Positions 24,901-36,918 of a DNA stretch of 64,000 nt are shown piece by piece (within the stretch, counting starts at the first letter, position 1; every line of letters starts with the position of its first letter). The stretch comes from Hyposmocoma kahamanoa (lineage: Eukaryota > Arthropoda > Insecta > Lepidoptera > Cosmopterigidae), in contig NW_020654810.1 in assembly GCF_003589595.1 (NCBI RefSeq), forward strand, positions 16,883,861-16,947,860, written 5' to 3'. A program made the translations under genes and the position numbers. A model generated the notes under the pieces. The model was not told the origin of the DNA. It saw nothing but the letters and a program-made list of their open reading frames with translations, and did not search any database.

Positions 24901-25855
24901 CCATTGTTCGGGTACAAATTTTTCCGCTTTGAACATTGGCGCGAACTCTTCATAAGTCATATTAATGTGATATTCACTTTTTTTCATGAATTCCAAAACC
25001 GGTATGTCACCTTAAAAACATAAGAAATATTAAATAAATAACTTTTTTCTAAATAAAGTTTGCTTATGCACTTTCGTTGAGTTCATTTCCGCGATATTCG
25101 CAACTGTAACTGAAACGCACATGTATTTTAACTTTTTTTTTAAGTCCTCATCGAAACGAATCATATGAGCCCAAACACTAAACAGCTGCCGTATTCTGTA
25201 GGGGCGTTCCCCTCATCTGTCTGCCATTTCCATCATCAAATCAGCTCTAGGTCACCATAACATTTTATTTTCATTGAAATTACATTTATGTGCCAAGTTT
25301 TATTGAAATCGGCTAACGGAAAGTGAGTGTTTAATGAACTGGTTTTACCCCCTAATTTGCCACTCTTAGAGGTGGAATATCATCTTCAAATTTGAATGGG
25401 AGTTATCGGGTAACCATACTTATACAAATAAATACAGTCGAAAACCTCCGCGTTTTTTGAACTTGGTTTTTTTGACCAATACTTTTACCTCCAATTATCA
25501 CAACTTTCGAATGTGAAAACAGAAATGGCATGCATTCTTCTTTCACTAATTTTAGAAACCTGTACAAATAATGGTACCTCTTTATACGTAAGAAAATATG
25601 TACATATTTACCGTCTTTCCAGTTTTTCCAAAACCATTCACTTTTAAAACACGGTACCGAATACACTCCCCAATGAAGGAAAATGCCGATTTTAGCAGAA
25701 TCATACCACTGCGGCAGAGGGCGGGTATCCAGATCTTTCCAATCAGGCTTATACATCTTCCTTTTGGTTGCAGACGCAGTAATTTGATTATCTATGTTAT
25801 ATGACACTTCTTTGGAGTAAATTTCAAGCAAAATGCATAAAAAAATCAACTTCAT
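18963..25855 (-). CDS. Fuc-D: GH29 alpha-L-fucosidase, complete (503 aa)
   Basis: Predicted secreted fucosidase. Exons: 25855-25612, 25010-24872, 24150-23687, 22589-22449, 22114-21750, 19121-18963; 1512 nt including the stop. The signal peptide is [14 protein letters not shown]. Exon 1 carries [19 protein letters not shown] and EWFW; exon 2 is nine nt longer than in A and B; exon 3 has KHHDGY (Tyr instead of the usual Phe), the nucleophile in WFDGESE (about residue 227) and CDDKYNP; exon 4 has HHKWEN and SCGG; exon 5 has NVGPTKEG and [11 protein letters not shown]. Exon 5 has only late Met codons, so it is easy to miss; I translated it by hand without finding a stop. The last exon is the longest of the five seen (159 nt), adding a C-terminal tail after HAWVLKIS. 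Intron 5 (2.6 kb) holds two SINEs and a Lepidoptera repeat; intron 3 holds two copies of the GACGGGACGAACAAG repeat. Confidence 0.92.
19769..19837. repeat. Perfect 26-bp hairpin inside the repeat
   Basis: AAAAAGGAAATGGGACCACT… at 19769-19794 pairs exactly with 19812-19837, with a 17-bp loop. The arm matches the 'gtggtcccattt' stretch at 366-380 of copy 1, so it looks like an internal fold-back of repeat sequence. Confidence 0.75.
20072..20297 (+). mobile_element. tRNA-derived SINE, copy 1, ATT tail
   Basis: The tRNA-like head has an A box in GTGGCCGAACGGTTACC and a B box in GATTCGATTCC, followed by a unique body (GTGAGTTTGGGTGTAATTTG…CACCTGCGACACAGGG) and a (TTA)n tail. It sits inside the Lepidoptera repeat in Fuc-D intron 5. 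Confidence 0.85.
21537..21668 (-). mobile_element. SINE copy (5'-truncated), reverse orientation
   Basis: It starts with the tail (AAT)n AACGCACACACTC and the body in reverse (ACAACCACAAATTACACC). The tRNA-like head is missing beyond GGCCCG. Located in Fuc-D intron 5. Confidence 0.8.
22644..22902 (+). repeat. Repeat X, copy 3
   Basis: A near full-length copy in Fuc-D intron 3, from GACGGGACGAACAAGTCGTG to GGAGCTCCACTGCTACTA. Confidence 0.8.
23029..23272 (+). repeat. Repeat X, copy 4 (lacks the first part)
   Basis: A second copy in the same intron of Fuc-D, starting at GTGCCGCTCCGAGC and ending near AAGGAGCTCTATTGATAC. It contains a small insertion or duplication around 23165-23205. Confidence 0.7.
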
Positions 25856-26126
25856 TGCACTGTAAAAAATAATTTAAAATGGCGGGTCGTCCTGCGTTAG
25901 TCAACCGTGGCCATGGGAAATGCAAAGAGCTCGAAATGTTGGTTAGTTACGTGAATGTAGATCGGAAGATATAGTTTTATTTTAAATGTCTATAACACGA
26001 AAACCTAAAAACTCGATTTAAAGTGGGACTGAAGAGGAGTGCAGACGACTATCCCTTTTTGAGAAAAAATAATATATTTTTCACCTCACTAAGCTCGGAA
26101 AGGCACTTACAAAGAGAAATACTAGA

Positions 26127-27107
26127 TAAATAAATATAAAAATATATAAAAAATTACGAGGGTCGGAACCGTCATATATAATTCTATTTAATGTATTTAG
26201 TCACATCGGGTTTGGTAACACATCTAGTTATAAACAAATCAGAATATAATTATGTAATTATTTTTTCACCTCACTAGCTCGGAAAGACTGTCTTTCTCAT
26301 TAGAAATGTGCGCGCAAAAGCGTTTTTTGCACGCTAGCGTGGAAAAGGTTTTTGAAATTCGAACTTGACGATAGACTGTGCACCTAACTTTTTCTTTCGA
26401 TGAAAAAAAAGGTGGTACGTTCAATTAAGCGATTGGTCGTACATTACTTATATATGTAACATAAGTCCGTTGGTATATTTTATTCTTATTAATGTTGATA
26501 TTAAGTTGACAATGATAACTAATTGTGTTTATTAAATTATTTAATTCGTCGAAGAACTAAAATAACTTCAATAATCACTTAATCACACAAACTAAAGTAC
26601 AGGCAAGAATAAAAATTGATGAGGTGTAATTTCAGAACGCATCCGAAGATAAACTTTTTCTTTTCATTAAAAAAGGTTTCATAGTTCAACTGTTTTTCTT
26701 TCATCTACCATTTCCCTCGCTACAGTGAGGTGAAAAGTTGTGTGTTTCGCGCGGCAGCAAAGTTGTTTTGCGTCTCGTGCCTTGAAATCCTCGCTACGCT
26801 CAGGAATCTATATTTGAACGTGTCATTATCTTTTTTATTTCATCGAAAGAAAACTTTACGTGCAACACAGATTTCATCATCAAATTCGAATTTCAAAAAT
26901 CTTTTCCAAGTTAGCGAGCACGCTGATTTCTAATGAGAAAGACAGTCTTTCCGAGCTAGTGAGGTGAAAAAATAATTACATTATTATATTCTGATTTGTT
27001 TATAACTAGATGTGTCACCAAACCCGATGTGACTAAATACATTAAATGGAATTATATGTGACGGTTCCGATCCTCGTAAATTTGTGTATATTTTTATATT
27101 TATTTAT
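26127..27107. mobile_element. Fold-back element, about 1 kb, between Fuc-D and Fuc-C
   Basis: The left arm (26127-26412) and right arm (26838-27107) are inverted copies of about 270-285 bp. They share TCGGAACCGTCA, AGTCACATCGGGTTTGG, TTTTTTCACCTCACTAGCTC and TTTCTCATTAGAAAT, and the inner part TTTCATCGAAAGAAAA. The region between them is not paired and has no credible ORF. A further copy of CACCTCACTAAGCTCGGAAA lies just outside at 26076-26100. This looks like a non-autonomous DNA transposon with long inverted repeats, upstream of Fuc-D. Confidence 0.8.
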
Positions 27108-28465
27108 ACAGTATTTTTCATTGTAAGTGAATGTTTGAATTCTGTTTTGAGTTAAAAATGTCGTGAATCATAAACGATATATTAATATTAAGTTTATTAA
27201 AATTTTTAAAGTTAACTTGTATAGTTGATTCAATATTAACGATGTTCCACTAGACCTTTATTCGCAACAACATAAATTTTTGTTTGCACTACTAATTAAC
27301 CGCATGAAAAAAATATTCAAAACAAGCGCAGCTATTTTGCACGATTTAACCTTCACTGGGGTCAAATAAATTTACTTTCGTTTTTATTAACATGGATTTC
27401 CTCAAAGTAAAGTCTGAATCTATTAATTGCAAATAATAATTAACTTACCAAGCTTCAAAATACGAACGACGTGTTAAAAAAATAATATATAGTCGGTTTT
27501 AGCTTTAATAATTATTAATAATTACTGCAAAAATATGTGCTGGAAAAGAAAACCACTTAAAGCCTGTCGCTGAAATAAACAATAAGCGGTATTAAGGTAC
27601 TTATATATAGGCGTGGAATACAATAGATTTATGATATTATTGATATGACGTTATTATTATTTATATGGAATAATACCTCAAGCGCTATTCTATTAACTCA
27701 ATGATAAATGAAGGCCTATTTTATGAAAAAATAAATCCAAAACAAGTAAATATTATTTATTATATTAATAACAAGATAAAAACGCCTCAATCAGGGGCCT
27801 GCGGGCCTACTACAACCTCGTAAGCCAATATTACTTTAACCTTACATTGACTTTTCGTACCATGACCATTGAAAAGTTGTTTCAGAGAAAAACATCCTTA
27901 AGCTTTTTGTGTGGTGAAATGTACATTTATTTTTTTCAATTCAAGATATAGGAACGTATAGTGTGTGTGGCTTACATACAAAAAGAGAAAAACATTTTTT
28001 TCACTAAAAATAGTTTTTTTAACAAAATATATATATATAATAAAATATTAATTGTATTGTAATTTAGGCAGTGTTATACCCGTTACTCAAAAGTAAAGTA
28101 TAAACATAAAAACCGAAACTTTTGCTGCCATTTTACTCGAAAAGTTGCAAGTGTGCAAATGGTTTGTTTTTTCTTGGTAGAGAATGATTAGAACGTTTTT
28201 TATTCCATTACTTTGGGTCTGTGTGATTTCTTCTCTTCGTCCATATCTATAAGACAAATAGGTAGGCTCTATTAGCTAGGATGTTAATAAAGTAAGCTCT
28301 ATTGGGATTTTTGGAATTAATGAGCGCCAGCATGTTTAAAATAGTAAGGTAAAAGAGAGCGCTACTGTGCACTGGTTTACGTCAGTTTTGTAAATAGACA
28401 TTATATTATTTAAAAACCATTTTCAGTGTTTACCAACAATTGTGTGAAAAGTAAACAAAGGAAAA
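27108..28465. other. Spacer downstream of Fuc-C
   Basis: AT-rich and gene-free. It should contain the Fuc-C 3' UTR end; the nearest clear AATAAA on the minus strand is several hundred bases from the stop, so the poly(A) site is undecided. Confidence 0.4.
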
Positions 28466-28550
28466 ATCCCTTCGATCCGGCTGAACTCGAACTAGCGACC
28501 TTGCCATACCGGGGCTATCGCTCTCCCAACTGAAACTGCTACGGCAAAAA
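28466..28550 (-). repeat. tRNA-like SINE head, minus strand
   Basis: On the minus strand the stretch reads CAGTTGGGAGAGCGATAGCC…GGTCGCTAGTTCGAGTTCAG followed by CGGATCGAAGGGATTTTT, with A- and B-box-like positions of a tRNA. The acceptor stem does not close, so it is a SINE or tRNA relic rather than a tRNA gene. It lies just beyond the Fuc-C stop. Confidence 0.5.
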
Positions 28551-28649
28551 AATCGTTAAACCCAAAACAAAGAAATACCATCTTATCTACCATCAACACA
28601 CACAAAATACATGGAAATAAGAATTTGCAGTACTTCTTACTACTCTTCA

Positions 28650-31600
28650 CTACTGAGAGATCTTGACCACCCAAGCATATGTACTAGTTTCCGATGATAT
28701 ATTCACCAAATGAATTACCAATGTGCCTTTTGGAGAAATCTCGTGCTGTAAATAACAAAAATTAAACTGTATACTATGTTTCTTTATTATACAAATTGAC
28801 GGGACGAACAAGTCGTGCGCCTGGTGGTAAGGGACACGCCTGTCCATAACAGTTGCAGAACCATTTAAGTGTAGATGATAAAATTTTATCAGATGACAAA
28901 AATTGTACGTTTCAAATCGAGGGTCTAGAAATAGATACATTTTACGTACACTTTTTCCTATGTTCCTATGTTCCTATGTTTCCTATGTTGTTGTTTATGT
29001 ATGTGTTTATGTATTTCCATTGGTTCACCGCCCACTTAAGCAAGATAAAAAAATTTCAAAGTCCACCAACACAAAAAATAATAGAAAACACGTATGTTTT
29101 ATATTAAGTTATTCCAAAAAAAAAACACAGGGAAAACATAATTTGTATATGTGGTGTAGTTTATATAGATTATTCAGGTTTTTTACAAATGCGTTAGGTA
29201 GCAACCCCGGGACAGCATCAACTCCCCAACTGTTTCTGAGGCCCCTAGAACTCTTCAGCGCGCCGCGCGCCGGCTGGAGGACGATAGGGTCCACTTTGGG
29301 AAACTATGGTATACGTTCAGAGGAAATACATATTTCAAAAAACGATTCTTTTATGGGGAACTGTATACGTTTTTACACTAAGATTCCGGAGAATATATTA
29401 AGATCATCATTTCCTAGTTTAAACCTTACATTAAAAGTATTTTAATTGAAAAGTCAAGTTTGTAATAACAAAATTGAAGAATATGTTTAGATAAAGAAGT
29501 ATGGAAAGACAACAAGAGTCTAGATTCCACACAATTATGATTCAAAAGTGTGTTCCGTAGTATTTAAGTTTATTTGAAAAGAGCATTCCCTAGAGTTTCT
29601 TGCTCGTTCTCAGAAAGTTCGGCATAGTGAACTATGTTTGTGTTTGTTGTGTTTGTGGTTTAAAAAAAATGACGTTTTCAAGTGTAAAAATTTTACCTAT
29701 GGAATAAATGATTATTTGATTTTGATTTTGACTCAAAACGCGCGTCACCGCTGCATGCGCGCGTCAGCGTTGCATACACCACGCACGTCCCCGCGCGTTC
29801 CGAATTGCAGGGCACTGACAGTGTACGTGCGCCCTAAGTCTGCTAATTTTAAATCATCTCAGTTGTGTCGATAGATGTCAATGTCAGTCTTTTGTACGTT
29901 TGGCATTCTACTAAAAGTAGTGGCTTGTCAGTGGCTATCTATTGAGCACTATTCAACTGCCATTGCATTTTTTTTTTNNNNNNNNNNGTTTAAATTGAAT
30001 TTTAATGATCAATGGTTTCAAGAAAATTGGGGACTTCGGGTCCATTTCAGATGACCGCGCGTAATCGTTCACCACAAATTCTTGCGCGCAACGCCAATTG
30101 CCTTTCGTCATCTGGACGTTCGACGCGCGGCAGGTTTGCGTCCATCTGAACCTAACTTTAATCGCAAATATCGGAGATGCACTACCACTGCGTGGGTCAC
30201 CTATAGAAAGAACGTCGACAAGTCCCTGTTTCACCTTTGCCTTTTAAAACAGGAACGCAGTAAAGGTCACATTACTGCTTGGCTTAGTAGTATTTCAATG
30301 GACGAATTCTTTCAGAAGGAGCTCTGCTACTAGCGAAACTTTGATAAAACATACTTGTAAAAATCACTTAAAATTGAGGGTGTCAGTGTAAAAAGTCAGA
30401 AGTAACGATGCAGTAGGCATATAGGTTTTTATTGATCCGATCTCTTATACCCATTACTTTTTCAGATAAATCATCATCGTTGAGGACCTAGGTGGCCCAA
30501 CGGCATGCACTATGGACACTTGATGGGGAGACCAATTTAGGAAATAAACTTTTCTAAATTGACCCTGGTCTGGGTGTTCTGGGAAGTGTCCCAGAGTGAA
30601 TTCCGTTGTTCAGGTACTCATAGTACAGGGAATAAATTCCCTAGTTTGAGATCAGGCAATTGGTGACATTGGTGTGGTTGTCTATCAGTAAATGATTAAC
30701 ATCTTACCTTTAAAGAATTACTCCTCCCTTCACGTTTCAACATTACAAATACGGATTCACTGTTCACATATTGCGCCAAGTCTCTGATACGCAATTTGTT
30801 GTCGTGTGGCCATTGCAGGAAAATTACATAAATTGCCGTAATAAGATTTCCCTTCGGCGCCGGCGTCGCAATCGGATTGTTGCCGTTGTATTCTTTTTTC
30901 TTGCAAGTATACCAAGCATTCGTATTGAGGCTGTCTCTTTGGTGAAACCAGGGCGAAGTATCATAGATCGCTTCTCCATTATCTTCGAGCCACTCACCCA
31001 GTTTCATTAGTCTTTCTTGGAATATGGGCGTTATAGTGCCGTCTTCCTGTGCTCCGATGGTGATAAGTGCATTTCCTTGACATATAACGTATTTTATTTT
31101 AGTAACAGATATTTGTGATTTACTATATTAACTGAGATTGATGACCCTAATATTAATCTGTTTACTAACAATACCTTGTACTACATTACTTCTTTTCTTT
31201 TTTAATATTATTGAAAATTTTAATAAATAAGCGTTTTTGTTTGCACATTTCCCTTACACGTTACTTGCGCATTTAGTGATAAAAAAGACTCGGACTGGAT
31301 TTTTTTTTTGGTTTATGCATTTTTGTTTTTTGTGAATCATTTTTTTTTATTAAGAACTATAGATAATCTCTTATTACCGTTCCTCGTACTGTTTTTGTAA
31401 ATTTCTGTGTTTGCTAGCAACTAATAAAATGGTTTGTCTAACTATGTATATCACACCGACTTAACAATTGGGTACTATATACAAGTTGGTGACTATAATA
31501 TTAAATAGTAAATATCTAAATATATACTGAGTGACCGCACTGTCATTTTGCTTTGGTGCGCAGGAAGCTCGGATAAGGACCACTGATTGGTTCAAAACAT

Positions 31601-34600
31601 ATTGAGCGAACTCGGCTCAAATACGTGATTTGTCCGTTTAGTTAATATTATTATTATTATATTCCGGGTACTGTAATATTATTTTAGCAAAAGTCGAGTC
31701 TTACCACCGCAGCTCACGGTCGTCACTATAGTTTCCAGAAGTGCCTCGATGCTCAAAACGTCTTCAGGTTGCACGTTCCTTCTAAAACCCCTAGAGTGCC
31801 TATCCAAAGTAAATACATTCTCCCACTTGTGTGGCACCAAATGTCCTGTAAAAAAATGAATTATTACTGCCGTTTCAAAACTTTTTTGTTTGCAAAGTGA
31901 TATTGTAGCTACTATAACCTGTTTTTGTGAAAACTTCTTATTTATATTTTCTTTAAAGAATGAAATTAATTGCTTCAAATTTCACCACCCACAAAATTGT
32001 TTAGACCTTAAAAGCTATTGGTTGACAAGAGCCTTTTTTCAAGAGCACGTAAGAAGCACGTGCCAAGAAATTGGTCGCGCGTCTCCCGGAGAATTCTCGC
32101 GCAACCTTGGGAATATACGACAAACATTAAGTTTGGTGAGCCGCGTCAGGGAATTTCCGGTTCCGGAAATACCGGTTAATCCCGGTACTACTAGCGAGGT
32201 GCAATCTGTTCCGGTACCGTGATAACAGATTCCCGGTACTTCCAGTTATAGCATGATTATAGCAAGGAAACTACCTACCTACCTACTGCACTATGTGTAT
32301 TATCGCCCGTTAGTAGCTTCGCACATTATAATGCTACTTGAAATTATTAATTAACTGCAATGTGATTTTACATGTTTTAAATTATGTTAAATTTAAAAGC
32401 AATTGTAGGAAATGAAACTATTTTTCCGGATTTAAATCGCGTATATTTGTTTTTTCAAACAAACCAACGTTTCGGGCCCTTTACAGGTACCATGGTCATG
32501 GTGGACAGAGTAGATTTAAATCCGGAAAAATAGTTTCATATTCTATGTGTAATTCGATTAATACAAATTATTTCTCAAATAGATATTTTGGATCTCAAAT
32601 TTTAGTTTGATTAGATAATCAAGGTTTTCTTTATTAATTATTGTATTATTGTTACGTAAATTGTTAAATAGGTACGGACAATGTAATAAAAGCATACTTA
32701 CTTGTTACAGTATAAGCTTTTTTTAAATGTCGGCTAGATCATATTTTTATAATAAAAAAAGGTTTTTTTACAAAAAAAAGGTCAAGAATATAACGGTCGG
32801 GCTAGCTACAATATCTGCTCGCAAATAAAACCGTTATGGGATAGGGAATGCTTCAACTTTACTTACATATGAGTGAAATATATTACCACCCTAATGATAC
32901 TTACTAGGATTATATCTATCTTTACAGTTGTAGAAATCTCCATGGTGGCAGCTGATACCTTTGCCCCATCTGTCGTTGACTACTATCTCATCCTTAACAG
33001 GGCTTTCATTGTAAAGCCAGGTTAGGAGTTCTGGTGATTTCCAATAAGTATCATTGACATCACCGTCTCCATCGGCCCATAGAATGGAGGGTTTGTAGTT
33101 ATTGATTAAAAATTTGATATTGGGCCAAACTATTTTGTCTGTATACGCAGTAGTGCCAAAAAGGTTTCCTCTGTCATGCGTGTACATTGTATTGAACCAT
33201 TCAGATAACGAATAATAAACACCAAACTTCATGTTGCATTTTGTCATGGACTCTGATAACATTTTAACAATGTCTTTTTTTGGCCCTACATTGACTGAAT
33301 TCCAAAAGCGACTTTGGGATGGATATAAAGCGAACCCGTCATGATGCTTTGCTGTGAAAACTACGTATCTAAAACACAAGAAGGATAATTTTATAAAACT
33401 CTTGTAATGGTCTATATCGGATATATCGGTCGGAACTATATTGTCTTGCGTCTGACAGCTAGCTATTCCAAATCAAGTCCATAGAAATCTGCACCTATAA
33501 TCTGTCTTTTTTGAAATGGAGTAAAATGACAGTTCATTGCGCGAAAATGTGGGCAACATGCTTGCAAGCATTTAGTGATTGCTGTCGATAAATATTCTAT
33601 CGATTATCGACTGAATGTTGGTCACGTTCATGCAATAAATAGCCAAACTTGTTTAATTTGAATTATCATCGGCACATTATTCATTTGCATTGTCAATTTT
33701 TTTTTAAGTTCATGCATACATACGTTTAGAACTATGTATATGTCTGTTAAAAATACAAAGAGGAGACATATTTTAAAGTTTTTTTTTTCACACATTTTAA
33801 TTCAATATAGACAATCAAATCCGTCTCTTTCTATTAAAGTGCATAAGAATGAAAATTTATTTCGACACTGAACAACAAAATTTTACCTTCTTTCACAATC
33901 TTGTCAAAAACTTTCGGCAACAACTAAGACTATCTAAAATTTTATACTGGCAATCCTGCAATGTTTCAACTGCCTCCGTGGCCGAACGGTTACCATGCCG
34001 GACTGCCACGCAGAGGTCCCAGGTTCGATTCCTGGGCCGGGCGAAATATTTGTATGACCTACATTTATTTCTCTCGTGAGTTTGGGTGTAATTTGTGGTT
34101 GTCTATGTGTGTATCCATGGCACCCGCGACACAGGGTTTCCCTAGTGCGGGGCTATGTTGAGTGTGTGCGTTATTATTATTATTATAAAAAAAATGTCAT
34201 TTTACTTCGTCTTCAAAAAAAATGAAATGTTTGTTTTACTCATCGTTTTTATACTCAATTGTTTATTTTCTTTTTGTTTATTGTTTGTTTCTATGACCTA
34301 TAATTGTATGTAATATAAAATGTGTAATATAGTTAATAAACTACTTTCCCGTTCTAAATTTAATAGATTTTATTACTGTCGTCATAACTGTCACTACTTA
34401 AAAAAAAACAAAGGTATGTCTTGAAGGTAAGCCTGTAATGATTGCGAACTGCGAACATTTATTACGAGAGCCCTTATCTACCATAGCGGGAGTGGAGAAG
34501 AGATGTGTTTTTGTAACCAATAGTAATTCTTTAATTTGACATCTCCACATTACCGACAAAATAATGATAACCACGACTGATTGTTCTTACCGTCACTTGA

Positions 34601-35768
34601 TATCATAAAAAATAATAATTGTGAAATATAATGAAACGTACTTTGCTCCAGAATCGAGGAAAATCTTAGCCCATTCATCAGGGTCAAATAAATCAGCCGT
34701 GAACATTTGTGCAAATTCTTCGTATGTAGTATCAGTGAGACTATTGTTACGCAGAAATTCCATTACCTCTGGGTCTCCTAGGATTTGGAAACATATCACA
34801 AAATTATACGGTTTTTGAGGATTTGCAACTTTTTTTAGGCTTTCGTCGGGACAGAAATATCTAGACGGCTAAAGGAGTCACAATGACATTATGTCGGCCA
34901 AAAAAAGGTTTAGGTACGTTTACATTTTATGCCTTCTCTTTCTGTCCTGTGGGTTTATGTGGTTCGATCGATTCCCGGGCCGGGAGAAATATTTGTATGG
35001 CCTACATTTATTATTCTCGTGAGTTTGGGTATAATTTGTGGTTGTCTATGTGTCCATGGCACCCGCGGCACATGGTTTCCCGCGGGGCTGTGTTGAGTGT
35101 GTGCGTTATTATTATTATTATTTGTTTACAAACTTAACGCCACGTTTAATTATGCGTTTTGTATCGCCCAAAAAGCGAAACGTACGACGTATTTTTCGGC
35201 TTTTGCTTTTGCTGATTGGTTCCCTAACAGGGAAGGGCAATTGAAACGTGGTGTTAGATTTCTACGAGCACACAGAAACTTGCTTACAGGTATAGCGCTG
35301 CCAGTCGATCTCTATACCACATTTATTTAACAAATTCAGGGTTAGATTATTTTGTAAGAGCATGTTACAAATATAACTAATATTGCGTTTAGAAAGGTGA
35401 GCATGGAAATGACGGCTGATAGGGGAGATTGGAAGAAAAATACAATGTTGTGCCGACCCCACTTCTCCTATAAGTGGGGTCGGTACAACATTGTTTCTTC
35501 CTATGAGGATAGGAAGAAGAAGATGAGATTGCGTTTAGAAATATTTACCTCTTTGTAAATAATACCAGAACCATTCACCATTAAAACTGGGCACAGAATA
35601 CACCCCCCAATGAACCATAATGCCGATTTTTGCTGAATCGTACCACTGTGGCAAGGGGCGAGTATCTAAATCCTCCCATTCTGGCGAATATAATTTTGAT
35701 AAATCACTAGTTTCTTTAAATGTTTCTGCGTTTGCTCCGAAAATAACATATAACATTATCACTATCAT
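28650..35768 (-). CDS. Fuc-C: GH29 alpha-L-fucosidase, complete (474 aa)
   Basis: Predicted secreted fucosidase, the shortest copy. Exons: 35768-35549, 34777-34642, 33368-32905, 31845-31705, 31075-30708, 28745-28650; 1425 nt with the stop. The start is the ATG at 35768 ([14 protein letters not shown], a good signal peptide); the same frame stays open further upstream only from a GTG. Exon 3 keeps KHHDGF, the nucleophile in WADGDGD (about residue 218) and CKDRYNP; exon 4 keeps PHKWEN and SCGG. Odd: in exon 5 the loop that reads NVGPT in the other copies reads TIGAQ here, which could change substrate fit. Intron 5 (about 2 kb) contains a LINE tail, repeat fragments and a 10-N gap; intron 2 contains a full SINE; intron 3 contains a TA-flanked MITE. 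Confidence 0.92.
28797..28858 (+). repeat. Repeat X, copy 5 (first 60 bp only)
   Basis: GACGGGACGAACAAGTCGTG to CCATAACAGTTGCAG, then unrelated sequence. In Fuc-C intron 5. Confidence 0.75.
29320..29735 (+). pseudogene. LINE 3' fragment (same family as 10452)
   Basis: It encodes [16 protein letters not shown] and then decays, followed by the family's 3' tail ending GGAATAAATGATTATTTGAT. 5'-truncated copy in Fuc-C intron 5. Confidence 0.75.
29978..29987. other. Assembly gap (10 N)
   Basis: Ten N after a T run, inside Fuc-C intron 5. The true length is unknown. Confidence 0.95.
30175..30332 (+). repeat. Repeat X, copy 6 (right part)
   Basis: Diverged: ACCACTGCGTGGGTCACC…AGGAACGCAGTAAAGGTCAC…AAGGAGCTCTGCTACTA. 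In Fuc-C intron 5. Confidence 0.65.
32090..32245 (+). repeat. 'ccggttccggaaataccgg' degenerate repeat
   Basis: Short related units such as GGTTCCGGAAATACCGG, ATCCCGGTACTACT and ATTCCCGGTACTTCC. The same motif recurs at 53230-53285 and 53865-53900 around a hairpin. In Fuc-C intron 3. Confidence 0.5.
32408..32543. mobile_element. TA-flanked MITE, copy 1 (136 bp)
   Basis: Inverted ends GGAAATGAAACTATTTTTCC… and …GGAAAAATAGTTTCATATTC with TA on both sides, and a loop with CCAACGTTTCGGGCCC. The TA flanks fit a Tc1/mariner-type target. In Fuc-C intron 3. Confidence 0.8.
33969..34190 (+). mobile_element. tRNA-derived SINE, copy 2, ATT tail
   Basis: Full copy of the family at 20072: the head GTGGCCGAACGGTTACCATG, B box GGTTCGATTCC, body and (TTA)n tail. 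In Fuc-C intron 2. The adjoining ORFs are SINE sequence. Confidence 0.88.
34961..35122 (+). mobile_element. SINE copy 3, head truncated
   Basis: It begins at the B box (GGTTCGATCGATTCCCGG) and keeps the body and ATT tail. In Fuc-C intron 1. Confidence 0.82.
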
Positions 35769-36915
35769 TGTCCAGGAGAAAATCACCTAAAACTAAACAT
35801 AGGTATAGGTATAGTTCGATTGTTACATATTTCGATAATAAAAAGCGCTCCAGCAGGTAGAATTTTTTTATAATAATGATAATTGAGATTTACTAATTTT
35901 CGTTGCTATAAAACGTTTTAATTAAACACTTATCGAATAACATTTTTTTGGGGACCCCATTATTTCTATTGTCTACAGGTGACATCTAATTTTAGATGGA
36001 CATTTTTGTGATAATACTCTAAACCTATAAATGAATAAAATGAAGTGTCTTATTACTTAATTTGACATAAGCTTAATTCTGGGGCTGATGTTTCCTTTTT
36101 CGGCTTCACAAGGCCTGTGTTAAGATACACTGCTCTTCTACATAGATAGAATTTGCTCTTAATTTGAATATTACTATTAAGATAGTGGTAAATACCTTTA
36201 AGCAAACGTTTAAATTTACTCTACACTACGTATAGTTTAGTGTTGCATTATATGTATATTAAAAAGTAACTAGCACGCGAAATAATTAATCAGATGTATA
36301 GGTATATTGCAGTATTGGAGAGACACGATATATGTCTGGGTAAAATGCATAGCAAAATAATACAACCTTACCACCAAGTGCATTTGATGATTCGCTATGT
36401 ATTTTACTGTCTTATAGCGCTCCTTCACTTTGGCTTTGTAAATTATAATAAACAAAGTACAGCAAATGTATTACTACACGTTGCTATATTTCACTGTGTG
36501 GATCAGTTGTTGAGGTGCAGAAACTTGTTCATACTGAATAAATTCGCAGGTAGCTGTTGATTATTAGATTTTGTCTTTGTAAAGAAATAACTTGGATTAC
36601 AATTGAGAATGATGTAACAATGGAATAGTTAACAACATATTTGTAATGTGGTACCTATGACTCGCCTTATTTTTGATATTGACGACCGGTGGCCTAATGA
36701 ATTGCACTGTGGGGCTGGAAGATTTATGATGAAGATTAATAATCAAAATTCTACATAGATATAAAAAATTATAGCATAGTTTATAATCGGAAAAATATTT
36801 TGATTTAAGTAAAGAAGAGATCTATTGAAGATATAATTTAATTTCCAACTCTAATTTTTCTGGGTTTGATTTAAGGCTTTAATTATTGGGTTACAGATTA
36901 TGGACAGTGAACGCC
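35769..36915. other. Spacer upstream of Fuc-C
   Basis: AT-rich, with no gene. It should hold the Fuc-C promoter; no core element is clear enough to call. Confidence 0.45.
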
Positions 36916-36918
36916 TCA

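Noticed and set aside
28903..29445. 180-codon plus-strand ORF
   Set aside because: Composite of intron sequence and a LINE fragment; no coherent domain.
35768..35786. Start of Fuc-C at 35786
   Set aside because: That codon is GTG; the first ATG in frame is at 35768 and gives a normal signal peptide.
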